A stretch of DNA of 64,000 nt from JAUILA01 sp050289805. GTDB taxonomy: Bacteria > Bacteroidota > Bacteroidia > Cytophagales > Cyclobacteriaceae. The stretch is from the NCBI GenBank assembly GCA_050289805.1, contig JBNKGL010000013.1:53184-117183 (forward strand), read 5' to 3'. This document shows, in pieces, positions 50,501 through 59,201 of this stretch. The position numbers and the translations under genes are program-made. Numbering within the stretch: the first letter of the stretch is position 1; each line of letters begins with the position of its first letter. The notes under the pieces are model-generated. The model saw only the letters and a program-made list of their open reading frames with translations, did no database searches and was not told the DNA's origin.

Positions 50501-50804
50501 CTTTCTTTCCATCCGGGGAAAATCTTGGCTGGCTGTCAAATTGCATTCCTGAAGTCAGCTGTTCAGCAGCGCCGCCTGAAAATGGCAGAATGTATAGGTC
50601 ACCCAGAAAGTCAAAAACGATCTTTGAACCATCCGGATGAACATCCAGGCTAAGCCAGCTGGCTTCATTGGTATCAATGGAAAACTCGCGGCCAGCTTTC
50701 AGCGGCAGGTCTTTATTTTCAGTTTTTGTTGAGTCTGCGTTTTCCTGTGCGAAGGAATAAGTTGAAATAAAGAGTATGAGGACAATGAGGGTGTACTTTT
50801 TCAT
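47502..50804 (-). CDS. Exported TolB-like propeller fused to amidohydrolase
   Basis: The 1,100-residue protein has a signal peptide (1-19, ending YSFAQ). Residues about 35-630 form WD40/PD40-like propeller blades, with repeated F-S-P-D-G-K and W-S-P-D-G motifs. Residues about 680-1085 form a metal-dependent amidohydrolase: MPGFVDTHAHV with metal ligands His740 and His742, GVTTVRDPQTS, later His ligands in GHEHSFP, and the C-terminal GSLEPGKQADLLILNQNPLENI. Such fusions are common in Bacteroidota and probably hydrolyse peptides or cyclic amides in the periplasm. Substrate unknown. It is a single-gene unit, with 261 bases between it and the divergent aconitase gene. Confidence 0.94.
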   Translation of the reverse strand: MKKYTLIVLILFISTYSFAQENADSTKTENKDLPLKAGREFSIDTNEASWLSLDVHPDGSKIVFDFLGDLYILPFSGGAAEQLTSGMQFDSQPRFSPDGKKVVYTSDKSGGENIWTIDLETREESAITTGNTNRYQSPEWSPDGEYILASKAGFRSGTLKLWMYHVDGGTGVELMSDPDNVKMTGAAFGNSDQFIWFAQRQGDWQYNAIFPQYQLGRYDRETGKNEVMSFREGSGIRPTLSPDGKWLVYGTRYEAKTGLIIRDLESGVERWLAYPVQRDDQESRATRDVLPGMSFTPDSKELLASYGGKIWRIPIAGGEAIEIPFNINTTVELGPELQFEYSIPDSLEFVVKQIRDAVPSPDGSKLVFTSLDRLYVMDLTERVPRRLTNQDVIQAQPVWSPDGAWVAYTTWNDGTGHLFKTLVAGKKAGQPIQLTRENAIYETPSWSPDGKRIVALRGPASNFEKSLNQRAPGTGRELIWISSEGGEATLIDYTYRREFPHFSKNNDRIYLNDNDGTLLSIRWDGSDEKKHVKIAGTTPPGSRSPLEASRIIMGYDETQAVAQVYNDMYLFTIPMVGGEVQTVNVSKGDKASFPVKKLSDIGGQFLAFSRDMKTVHWSIGNAHVVYNIDSATAQEKEREIVAKSFKEENKKLKKDTLTYMPEEFRIRVTATRDLPTGQILLTGARIITMNGNEVIENGMILIENNRIKNVGPANSFNIPQGIKTMDLNGKTIMPGFVDTHAHVRPAWDIHKQEAWQFWANLAFGVTTVRDPQTSTTDILTYEDRVKAGGMIGPRIYSTGPGMFWQEQIEDLDHARKLVSRYSRYYDTKTIKMYVAGNRQQRQWIIMACREQEIMPTTEGSLNFKQNLTQIIDGYPGHEHSFPIFPLYEDAVGLIAFSNTAYTPTLLVAYGGPWAENFYYTRENPHDDVQLNYFTPHSEIDSKTRRRGAGTGPGPGGWFMEEEHVFKPLAKEVNAIIQAGGRAGVGSHGQLQGLGYHWELWTVQSGGMSNHEALKVATIMGAEAIGLHKEVGSLEPGKQADLLILNQNPLENIRNTRSIEMVMINGRLYESGTLNQVYPQENPAPLRSWSEDKPEQIPGID

Positions 50805-51065
50805 GGGTGGGAATTCTTCTTTTTTTTAAAATAGGAAATGCAGGAATTATTATTCTGAAAAATGTGATGGACGGAGAATTTTTGTTTAAAGCGATGCCCG
50901 TGGATGTTTTTTATGATCAACTATATCAACATCACCCCTGATTTGCTTTTTTCTTTGTTCACGATTGCCGAAATTTTAGTAAAGCGGTAGCTGATGCTGC
51001 TAAAAATTCAAATTCGGGTCATGAATTAAGAATTTGGCCCCGAAATCTTTAATTAAATCATCGTT

Positions 51066-53786
51066 ATGAACAAACACACAAAAAATATATCAACGGCAGG
51101 AGGAGAACGAAGAATCGCAGACCTGGGCTCTGTTTCGGGAATCGACAGACTTCCATTTTCCATACGAATTTTATTGGAGAACGTAATTCGGAATATTGAT
51201 GGTTTAGGTATAACCGAGGACCATTTTGATATCCTGGCAAACTGGGATCCTGCGGGAACCGACAGGGATATTCCTTATAAACCGGCAAGAGTATTGATGC
51301 AGGATTTTACAGGTGTTCCGGCCATTGTTGATATTGCCTCCATACGATCTGAAGTTATCCGCAAGGGCAAGGATGGTTCAAAGATCAACCCGCTGATCCC
51401 GGTTGACCTGGTGGTAGATCATTCCGTACAGGTGGATTTTTTCGGAACCCAGGATGCCTATGAAAAAAATGTGGCGAAAGAATATGAACGGAACCACGAG
51501 CGTTATTCCCTCTTAAAATGGGGGCAGAAATCGTTTAATAATTTCGGAGTTGTACCGCCAGGCATGGGCATTTGTCATCAGGTAAACCTGGAATATCTGG
51601 CTCAGGGCGTAGTAGACAGGGATGGCTGGCTGTTTCCTGATACGCTGGTAGGTACAGATTCCCACACGCCCATGGTCAATGGTATTGGTGTGCTGGGCTG
51701 GGGCGTAGGGGGAATTGAAGCAGAAGCAGCCATGCTGGGCCAGCCGATTTATTTCACATGTCCGGAGGTGATTGGTCTTGAACTTACCGGCCGGCTTGGC
51801 GAGGGAATCACCGCGACGGATATGGTGCTGGCCATTACGGAATTGCTCAGGAAATACGGAGTAGTGGGAAAATTTGTTGAAGTATTCGGGGAAGGGCTGG
51901 ATCATCTTACCGTACCGGATCGCGCCACGATTTCCAATATGTCACCGGAGTTCGGATGTACTGCTACCTATTTCCCGATTGATGAGCAAACGCTTGAATA
52001 TATGCGTCGGACCAACAGGCCACAGGAGGTAATTGACCGGGTAAGGAAATACACGGAGCAAAATCACCTGTGGAGGACCGGAAATGAAAACATTGAATAT
52101 ACCGATGTTATTTCAATGGATCTCTCCAACCTGGAGCCGACAGTTTCAGGCCCCAAAAGACCACAGGATAAGATTTTGGTTCGTAACCTCAAGGACAGCT
52201 TTTATCGCCTCATCAATGAAGAATATGATCACAGGAAAAAAACCGCGGAAAGCAATGCAGAGGCGAGCTGGCTCGGAGAGGGGGGATCGCTCACCGAATT
52301 CGTACATGCCGAGGATCAGATACAGCATGTACGTTCCGCCTCGGTGGAATACGATGGGAAGGAATTTGTTTTACACGACGGATCCATCGTGATCGCGGCG
52401 ATAACAAGCTGTACAAACACTTCGAACCCGAGCGTGATGGTAGGTGCAGGCCTGGTGGCCCAAAAAGCACTTGAAAAGGGACTCAATGTAAAACCGTGGG
52501 TTAAAACTTCCCTTGCCCCGGGGTCAAAGGTCGTTACAAGATACCTCGAACGGTCCGGTCTCGACAAGTCGCTCGAAGAAATGAAATTCAACACGGTTGG
52601 TTATGGATGCACATCCTGTATCGGAAATAGCGGTCCGCTACCTGATCCCATTGCAAAGGCAGTCACAGATTATGAGCTGAATGTTTCTGCGGTACTCTCC
52701 GGGAATCGTAATTTCGAAGCGCGTGTGCATCCGCAGGTGCGCATGAATTTCCTGGCTTCCCCGATGCTGGTGGTGGTATATGCCATAGCCGGAAGGGTGA
52801 ATATCGACCTGATGACGGAGCCTATTGGTTATGATGAAAATGATGTGCCCGTCTTTATGAAGGACATCTGGCCATCCATGCATGAAATTCAGGAAGTTAT
52901 GAAAAAAGCGATTTCCAGGGATGATTATGCTGAAACCTACAGCGTTATTTTCGATGGAGAAAAGCAATGGCAGGACCTGCCTGCACCGACTGGACTGGAT
53001 TACCAGTGGAGTGAAGATTCAACCTATATTAAGGAGGCGCCGTTCTTTCAGGCAATTTCTGAGCATCCTGCAGATCCTACTAATATCACGGATGCCCGCG
53101 TTTTGCTGAAACTTGGGGATTCCATAACTACAGACCATATTTCACCGGCGGGTGCTTTCTCACCCCAGTCGCCGGCAGGAAGATACCTGTTGGATCAGGG
53201 TGTTGAATACAGGGATTTTAATTCCTACGGATCGAGGCGGGGGAATCACGAGGTGATGATGCGCGGAACCTTTGCCAATGTGCGGATTAAAAATCAGCTG
53301 ACCGCCAAAGAAGGGGGGTATACCACCTACCTCCCGGATGATATGGAAATGAGCGTTTTCGATGCGTCCATGAAATACCAGGCCGAAAAGACGGATTTGA
53401 TCGTTATTGCCGGCAAGGAATACGGAAGTGGATCTTCGCGTGACTGGGCGGCAAAAGGAACAACCCTGCTCGGCATCCGGGCAGTTATTGCAGAAAGTTA
53501 TGAGCGGATCCATCGAAGCAACCTGGTTGGAATGGGCGTATTGCCCCTGCAGTTTCTCGAAGGAGAAAATGCGGAATCATTGGGCCTTACCGGTAAAGAA
53601 TATTATTCAATACAGGGTATTGCCGATGGGCTCGAGCCGGGCAAGGTTCTTTCCGTGGTTGCGAAAGCCGGGGATGAAGAGAAATCATTCGATGTAATCT
53701 GTCGGCTCGATTCGCGTATTGAAATTGAGTATTACAAGAACGGAGGCATTCTGCATTATGTATTACGAAACTTTCTGGCAGGATAA
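51066..53786 (+). CDS. acnA: Aconitate hydratase (AcnA/IRP type)
   Basis: The 906-residue protein has normal AcnA length. The [4Fe-4S] ligands are Cys449 (T-S-C-T-N-T), Cys515 and Cys518 (G-Y-G-C-T-S-C-I-G-N). The start region has FSIRILLENVIRN, the substrate segment is DLVVDHSVQVDFFG, and the C-terminal swivel domain has EYGSGSSRDWAAKGTTLLGIRAVIAESYERIHRSNLVGMGVLPLQF. It converts citrate to isocitrate in the TCA cycle. It is followed after two bases by a small gene, so the two are co-transcribed. Confidence 0.98.
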   Translation: MNKHTKNISTAGGERRIADLGSVSGIDRLPFSIRILLENVIRNIDGLGITEDHFDILANWDPAGTDRDIPYKPARVLMQDFTGVPAIVDIASIRSEVIRKGKDGSKINPLIPVDLVVDHSVQVDFFGTQDAYEKNVAKEYERNHERYSLLKWGQKSFNNFGVVPPGMGICHQVNLEYLAQGVVDRDGWLFPDTLVGTDSHTPMVNGIGVLGWGVGGIEAEAAMLGQPIYFTCPEVIGLELTGRLGEGITATDMVLAITELLRKYGVVGKFVEVFGEGLDHLTVPDRATISNMSPEFGCTATYFPIDEQTLEYMRRTNRPQEVIDRVRKYTEQNHLWRTGNENIEYTDVISMDLSNLEPTVSGPKRPQDKILVRNLKDSFYRLINEEYDHRKKTAESNAEASWLGEGGSLTEFVHAEDQIQHVRSASVEYDGKEFVLHDGSIVIAAITSCTNTSNPSVMVGAGLVAQKALEKGLNVKPWVKTSLAPGSKVVTRYLERSGLDKSLEEMKFNTVGYGCTSCIGNSGPLPDPIAKAVTDYELNVSAVLSGNRNFEARVHPQVRMNFLASPMLVVVYAIAGRVNIDLMTEPIGYDENDVPVFMKDIWPSMHEIQEVMKKAISRDDYAETYSVIFDGEKQWQDLPAPTGLDYQWSEDSTYIKEAPFFQAISEHPADPTNITDARVLLKLGDSITTDHISPAGAFSPQSPAGRYLLDQGVEYRDFNSYGSRRGNHEVMMRGTFANVRIKNQLTAKEGGYTTYLPDDMEMSVFDASMKYQAEKTDLIVIAGKEYGSGSSRDWAAKGTTLLGIRAVIAESYERIHRSNLVGMGVLPLQFLEGENAESLGLTGKEYYSIQGIADGLEPGKVLSVVAKAGDEEKSFDVICRLDSRIEIEYYKNGGILHYVLRNFLAG

Positions 53787-53788
53787 CC

Positions 53789-54079
53789 ATGACTTTATAC
53801 GAAACTATCCAATCTACTCCCGAAGATGCTGAGCCTCAGCAAAGCTGGTCACCCGAAATCAGAGCGCTTTGGTATGATCGGCAGGGTGACTGGGATAAGG
53901 CCCATGAACTTGTACAGGATGCTGATTCCGGCAATGGAGCCTGGGTTCACGCCTACCTGCACCGCAAAGAAGGAGATTTGTGGAATGCGGATTACTGGTA
54001 CAGAAAGGCGGGCAAAAAGCGGCCTGAATTCTCATTGTCAGAAGAATGGCAGGATATTTTGAAAGAGATCAGTTCGTAG
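53789..54079 (+). CDS. Small conserved soluble protein linked to aconitase
   Basis: The 96-residue protein is helical and acidic, with TPR-like spacing: EIRALWYDRQGDWDKAHELVQDADSGNGAWVHAYLHRKEGDLWNADYWYRKAGKKRPEF. The AWVHAYLHRKEGD-x2-NA-x-YWYR-x-AG part is, as I recall, a conserved motif in short hypothetical proteins of several phyla. It starts two bases after the aconitase stop and its own stop is three bases from that of the convergent oxyR. The role is unknown; an aconitase accessory role is only an inference from the operon. Confidence 0.75.
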   Translation: MTLYETIQSTPEDAEPQQSWSPEIRALWYDRQGDWDKAHELVQDADSGNGAWVHAYLHRKEGDLWNADYWYRKAGKKRPEFSLSEEWQDILKEISS

Positions 54080-54082
54080 TGC

Positions 54083-55024
54083 CTATTCTTCCACATGAAT
54101 ATCCGGATCAACAACATTAAGTCCTTCAGGTGACAGCATTGGTTTTGGGATATTGGCCCGGATGCATTCGGCAAGCTGATCAATAAGGATTTGTTTGTTG
54201 TTCTTTTCCCGGATTATCAACCCGATTTCCCGGGCAAATGGCTTGTCGGCAATCGGCCTCAGGTTTTCTTCCTGTTCCTCCGTCAGGCTGAGTGTGGTAA
54301 GCTCCGGCAAGATGGTGTACCCGCCCTTGGTGTCTACAATCCTGATCAGCGCGTCAATAGAATTGCTCCTGTACACAAATGATTTGTTCTTTCGGATCTC
54401 TGAAAGATTGCAGAAATTATTGATCTGATCCCGAAAGCAATTACCTTCATTGAGCAGCCAAAGTTTCTGATAATCTACAGTCGAGAGCTGGATGGTCCTG
54501 TCATGGGTTTCATATGAGGTGTAAAACATGAATTTTTCATAGAAGAGGGGGATGGAAACCATGTTATTGATGTGCAATGGGGTAGAGATGATGCCCGCGT
54601 CCAGATCTCCGTGCCTTACTCCGTGGATCACCTGGTTGGTGATTTGTTCATGAATATCAAGGGATATGCCGGGATGATCCTTTTGCAGTGAATCAGCAAA
54701 AAGAGGGACCAAAAACGGGGCCAGTGTAGGGATGATTCCGATTTTAAGTTTGCCGGATACCTTCTCGGTAAAGCCCGCGGCAAATGCCTGTAATTCTTCC
54801 ATCTGACCCACAATTTCACGTGCCCGCAAAAGAAACTGATAGCCCTCCGTGGTGGGTTTGATCGGGGAGTGGGTACGATCAAAGAGTGAAAGCTCAAGAT
54901 CCCGCTCCAGTTTGCTGATCTGAAGACTCAGAGCCGGCTGTGTGATCTCAAGTTTTGATGCGGCCTGCTTAAAACTTCCGTATTTCTGCAGGGCGATCGC
55001 GTATTGCAACTGGGTGAAGGTCAT
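54083..55024 (-). CDS. oxyR: OxyR-type peroxide-sensing LysR regulator
   Basis: The 313-residue protein has an N-terminal winged helix (1-60: TFTQLQYAIALQKYGSFKQAASKLEITQPALSLQISKLERDL) and a LysR substrate domain. It carries two cysteines, Cys196 and Cys205, in G-N-C-F-R-D-Q-x3-F-C, the same spacing and context as the redox pair Cys199/Cys208 of E. coli OxyR. It should therefore sense H2O2 by forming a disulfide. It diverges from the giant cytochrome lipoprotein gene across 162 bases, which could hold its own binding site. No catalase, ahpC or dps is in the window. Confidence 0.93.
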   Translation of the reverse strand: MTFTQLQYAIALQKYGSFKQAASKLEITQPALSLQISKLERDLELSLFDRTHSPIKPTTEGYQFLLRAREIVGQMEELQAFAAGFTEKVSGKLKIGIIPTLAPFLVPLFADSLQKDHPGISLDIHEQITNQVIHGVRHGDLDAGIISTPLHINNMVSIPLFYEKFMFYTSYETHDRTIQLSTVDYQKLWLLNEGNCFRDQINNFCNLSEIRKNKSFVYRSNSIDALIRIVDTKGGYTILPELTTLSLTEEQEENLRPIADKPFAREIGLIIREKNNKQILIDQLAECIRANIPKPMLSPEGLNVVDPDIHVEE

Positions 55025-55186
55025 AACATAATCTTATCGTTATTCAAAAATAATTAATATTACTTATTTAGTGATGAGGTTTGAACGATTATGGGTAAAA
55101 AATAAGGTTAATTCATCCGTTCATGTAAGGATGATACGGGGGGAATATTTTTTTACATAATTTAGGTCAGTATTAATGAAATTAAG

Positions 55187-58100
55187 ATGAAATCATTCAG
55201 CAATAAAACAGGATTTATAATTGGTATTTGTGCAGTTGCTTTTTCCGCAGGTTGCAACCAGAAGGAGGAATTACCGAAGGAGACACCACTTACAATTCGT
55301 GAAGACGCGGCAACGGCGCAGCAGCGCGCCAGGGAAATTGAAGCGGCCAACCCGGTAGAAATTTATGAAGGATTGCAGATTAGTCTTTGGGCTTCAGATT
55401 CTTTAGCCCCGGATCCCATTGCCATGTCCATTGATGATGATGGTAATATTTATCTTACGCGTACGAACCGGCAAAAAAATTCTGAATTTGATATTCGTGG
55501 TCACCAGGACTGGATGACCGCATCCATTTCCCTTCAAAGTGTGGAGGAGCGCAGGGCATTTCTGCATAAAACCTTTGCTCCCGAAAAGAGCAGTGAGAAT
55601 GAATGGCTCCCTGACCTAAACAATGACGGTTCCCATGACTGGAAGGACCTGGCGGTTGAAGAAGAGGAGGTTTGGAAGCTGAGTGATGAGGATGGAGATG
55701 GCATTGCAGAGGTTTCAAAACGTATTCTCAGTGATTTTCATGATGAAGTCACCGATGTGGCCGGAGCGTTGCTGGTACGTGACAATGATGTATTTGTTGG
55801 CGTGGGCCCCAATATGTGGCGTCTTGAGGACACCAATGATGATGAAGTTCTTGATACGAAAACACCCATTTCGGACGGCTTTGCAGTTCACATTGGCTTT
55901 GGTGGGCACGGTATGTCGGGCGCCATCGAAGGTCCGGATGGCCGGATTTACTATGGAATAGGCGATATCGGCGCTGATATCACAACGGTGGACGGTGAGC
56001 ACCTTCCCCATCCGAATGAAGGCGTAATCGTGCGTTCAGATCCAGACGGAAGCAACTTTGAGGTTTTTGCCAAAGGACTGCGAAACACACATGAATTCGT
56101 CTTTGATCAATACGGTAATATTATCAGTTCCGACAATGACGGTGACCATCGCGGAGAAAGCGAACGCCTTGTTCACATTGTAGAGGGTTCCGATGCCGGA
56201 TGGCGTTCCAACTGGCAATATGGAAAATATACGGATCCGAAAAATAACGGATACAAAGTTTGGATGGATGAGCGTCTGTATCAGCCCAGGTGGGATGGCC
56301 AGGCAGCGTACATTATTCCGCCGATTCAGAATTATCACAACGGGCCGACGGGCATGATCTTTAATCCCGGTACTGCGCTTGGCAAATCATGGAAGGATCA
56401 TTTCTTCCTGGTAGAATTTGTAGGGAACCCTAGCCGTTCGGCGATCTGGGCGTTTACACTGCAGCCGGATGGGGCAAGCTTCAGGCTTGAACAGGAAAAG
56501 AAGGTAATTTCCGGTATTCTTCCTACGGGTATCAAATTCGGACCGGAAGGAGCGCTGTATGCGGCCGACTGGATCAATGGCTGGAATACCAAGAATTATG
56601 GACGTGTCTGGAAGATTGATGTGGACGAATCCAGCAATGACCTGGAAGCGGAACGCAAGGAGACTCTGCGCCTCATGCAGCTCGATTACGAGGCAGTGGA
56701 TGATAAAGAATTATCAGGATTACTTTCCTATGCAGATATGCGTATTCGTCAGAAGGCTCAATTTGAGCTGGTACGCAGAAAAAATAACGACGCTCTTGAA
56801 AGTGCCATAGCACAGACCGACAGCCAGCTGAAGAGAATCCACGGGATATGGGGATTAGGACAGCTTGGCAGGGAAAATCGGGAGGCTGCCGCGCCCCTGA
56901 TGAATTATTTGAATGACAGTGATCCGGAAATAATTGCGCAATCAGTTAAAATTTTGGGTGATGTACGGTATTCACCAGCGGGACCTGAACTTGTTTCGCT
57001 TCTTCAGCATGAAAATTCACGTGTTCGATTTTATGCCGCCGAAGCAATTGGTCGGATTAAGTATCAGGAGGCAGTTCCTGCACTGATTGAAATGATCAGG
57101 GAAAATGATGACCAGGATGTGTACCTGCGTCATGCCGGGGTTCTTGCCCTGAGCCGCATCGGTGATGTTGAATCGGTAATGTCATTAAAGGATAGTGACA
57201 GCAGAGCACTTCGTATCGCGGCAGTTTTGGTGTTGAGAAGGCTGGGCAATGACCAGGTGGCTGTTTTTCTTGACGATAAGGACGAATACATCGTTACCGA
57301 GGCAGCCCGTGCAATCAATGATGATCTTTCCATTGAACCGGCCTTACCGGCACTCGCGCAAGTTCTGAACCAGGATAGGTTCACCTCGGAGCCCTTGTTA
57401 AGAAGGGGTATTAATGCTGCCCTTCGGGTAGGAGGCGAGAAAGAGTTAAATATGCTCATCGCATTTGCGAGACGAACCGACGTTGATCCGGTGGTCAGGG
57501 CCGAGGCGCTGGCAACGCTGGCAACGTGGTCTTCTCCGTCGGTACTCGATCGCGTTGATGGCCGTTATCGGGGTGAAATAGAGCGTGATCCCGCTCTTCT
57601 CAGAACTAAAATTTCACCGGTGCTTGATGAGTTTCTTAAAAGCGGCAATGACCAGGTCCAGATAGCGTCCATTAATTTGCTGCGCGCACTTGAAATTACC
57701 GAATATAATGATCAGCTGGCTGCATTGGCCAGATCGGGTAAAACCCCGGAAGTTCGAGCTGCAGCCCTTGAAAGCCTTCATCAATTGAATTATTCAGAGA
57801 TGGAGTCACTCATCAGGGTAGGAATGAATGACAGTGACAGCCGTGTTCGTACTACGGCACTGGGTATGCTGGGCGACCTCGACATTTCTGCAGAGGTGCT
57901 GCCTTCCTTGGTTCAACCGGTCTTTCAAAAAGGCACGCTGCAGGAGCAGCAGCAATTGCTGAAGGTGTTGGGTAAAATGCCTTCGGAAAAAAGCATGCCG
58001 ATCCTTGAGACTACAACCGAAAGGCTTATCGCAGGCCAGGTTGATCCAAGTCTTACACTCGACGTAATTGAAGCCGTCGAAACATCAGGGAATGAAGAAT

Positions 58101-58588
58101 TAATAGCCAAAGTTGATGCGCTAAAGTCGACTGATAAAACATCTGTGGAAGCCTTCCAGGCCGCGCTGTACGGTGGTGACGCCGGCCTTGGCCGTCAGAT
58201 TTTCTATAATAACGCCGCAGCTCAGTGTACAAGATGCCATGTAATCAGGGGTGAGGGTTCTGATGTAGGTCCCGCGTTGGGCGGTATCGCATCCAAACTG
58301 TCCCGCGAACAATTACTGGAAGCCCTGATCGAGCCAAGTGCGAGGCTTGCTCCCGGATTCGGATCTGTTTCACTTACACTCAAGGACGGACAAAAGGTTT
58401 CCGGTATCCTTCTTGAAGAGAATGATAAGGAGCTATTATTGAAGACCAATGAAGCGGAGCCACTGCACATAGCGACGGAACGGATCAGTGAACGGTCTAA
58501 TTCCCCGTCGAGCATGCCGCCCATGGGCTTGCTGCTTTCTCAGCGGGAAATCAGGGACCTGGTTGAATTCCTGTCAAGGTTGGAGTAA
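55187..58588 (+). CDS. Lipoprotein dehydrogenase propeller, HEAT repeats and cytochrome c (PVC type)
   Basis: The 1,133-residue lipoprotein (F-S-A-G-C lipobox, Cys23) has three parts. Residues about 50-480 form a sorbosone/PQQ-like propeller (ISLWASDSLAPDPIAMSIDDDGNIYLTRTNRQ, GGHGMSGAIEGPDGRIYYGIGDIG, GLRNTHEFVFDQYGNIISSDNDGDHRGESER, GPEGALYAADWINGWNT). Residues about 490-980 are HEAT repeats. Residues about 990-1133 are a c-type cytochrome with C-T-R-C-H (Cys1013) and the typical PVC haem-domain sequence GSDVGPALGGIASKLSREQLLEALIEPSA. Such proteins are thought to oxidise sugars or alcohols and pass electrons to haem. It diverges from oxyR; no neighbouring sugar gene points to its substrate. 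Confidence 0.92.
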   Translation: MKSFSNKTGFIIGICAVAFSAGCNQKEELPKETPLTIREDAATAQQRAREIEAANPVEIYEGLQISLWASDSLAPDPIAMSIDDDGNIYLTRTNRQKNSEFDIRGHQDWMTASISLQSVEERRAFLHKTFAPEKSSENEWLPDLNNDGSHDWKDLAVEEEEVWKLSDEDGDGIAEVSKRILSDFHDEVTDVAGALLVRDNDVFVGVGPNMWRLEDTNDDEVLDTKTPISDGFAVHIGFGGHGMSGAIEGPDGRIYYGIGDIGADITTVDGEHLPHPNEGVIVRSDPDGSNFEVFAKGLRNTHEFVFDQYGNIISSDNDGDHRGESERLVHIVEGSDAGWRSNWQYGKYTDPKNNGYKVWMDERLYQPRWDGQAAYIIPPIQNYHNGPTGMIFNPGTALGKSWKDHFFLVEFVGNPSRSAIWAFTLQPDGASFRLEQEKKVISGILPTGIKFGPEGALYAADWINGWNTKNYGRVWKIDVDESSNDLEAERKETLRLMQLDYEAVDDKELSGLLSYADMRIRQKAQFELVRRKNNDALESAIAQTDSQLKRIHGIWGLGQLGRENREAAAPLMNYLNDSDPEIIAQSVKILGDVRYSPAGPELVSLLQHENSRVRFYAAEAIGRIKYQEAVPALIEMIRENDDQDVYLRHAGVLALSRIGDVESVMSLKDSDSRALRIAAVLVLRRLGNDQVAVFLDDKDEYIVTEAARAINDDLSIEPALPALAQVLNQDRFTSEPLLRRGINAALRVGGEKELNMLIAFARRTDVDPVVRAEALATLATWSSPSVLDRVDGRYRGEIERDPALLRTKISPVLDEFLKSGNDQVQIASINLLRALEITEYNDQLAALARSGKTPEVRAAALESLHQLNYSEMESLIRVGMNDSDSRVRTTALGMLGDLDISAEVLPSLVQPVFQKGTLQEQQQLLKVLGKMPSEKSMPILETTTERLIAGQVDPSLTLDVIEAVETSGNEELIAKVDALKSTDKTSVEAFQAALYGGDAGLGRQIFYNNAAAQCTRCHVIRGEGSDVGPALGGIASKLSREQLLEALIEPSARLAPGFGSVSLTLKDGQKVSGILLEENDKELLLKTNEAEPLHIATERISERSNSPSSMPPMGLLLSQREIRDLVEFLSRLE

Positions 58589-58731
58589 TATCCATGAATT
58601 TGTGGTATAACTACAGCTTATCCGTTGATAATTTAAATAAATTTTATTTATACTACTTTCGCGGTACATGATCTGCATTTGAAGTCGATCATGGCGTAGT
58701 AGTGATTGAATATTCGGTTTGAAAGATAGTT

Positions 58732-59190
58732 ATGAATTTATTTGAAGCCATTAAGCAAACTTCACTTGATGCAGTAAAAAAAGCTGTTGACGCAGATCCT
58801 TCATCTGTTAATCAGGTGGATGTCAGGGGGTTTAGTCCATTAATTTTAGCAACTTATCTGGGACAATTGGAGATTACTTCATACCTTATTGATAAAGGAG
58901 CTGAGATTAATGCCCAGGATGCATCTGGCAACACCGCGTTAATGGGTGTATGTTTCAAAGGCTCAGCAGATATAGGCAGGTTGCTGATTAACCGTGGTGC
59001 CGATGTAAACCTGAAAAATGCGAGTGGAGCGACAGCGCTTTTCTTCGCGGTGAATTTTGGCCAGCTCGAAATGGTGAAATTGCTCCTGGAAAACGGGGCA
59101 GACAAAAATGTACAGGATTCGAACGGTACAACGATTCTCGCTCAGGCGAAAATGCAGGGCAATCCGGAAATCCTGAAGTTACTGGAATAA
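58732..59190 (+). CDS. Ankyrin-repeat protein
   Basis: The 152-residue soluble protein consists of four ankyrin repeats with N-terminal cap: DVRGFSPLILATYLGQLEITSYLIDKGAEINAQ, DASGNTALMGVCFKGSADIGRLLINRGADVNLK, NASGATALFFAVNFGQLEMVKLLLENGADKNVQ and DSNGTTILAQAKMQGNPEILKLL. It has no signal peptide. Ankyrin repeats bind other proteins. It is followed after 11 bases by a gene of unknown function, then by a methyltransferase, all on one strand, so a partner among them is possible. Confidence 0.94.
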   Translation: MNLFEAIKQTSLDAVKKAVDADPSSVNQVDVRGFSPLILATYLGQLEITSYLIDKGAEINAQDASGNTALMGVCFKGSADIGRLLINRGADVNLKNASGATALFFAVNFGQLEMVKLLLENGADKNVQDSNGTTILAQAKMQGNPEILKLLE

Positions 59191-59201
59191 AGAATGCACA
59201 T

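Noticed and set aside
50805..51065. Possible tRNA or small RNA in the 261-base gap between the amidohydrolase and aconitase genes
   Set aside because: No cloverleaf arms, no T-loop motif and no conserved hairpin could be found; probably only promoters.
58625..58661. Possible promoter TTG ... TACTTTCG before the ankyrin gene
   Set aside because: The spacer is 26 bases and the -7 box has a mismatch, so it does not fit the consensus.
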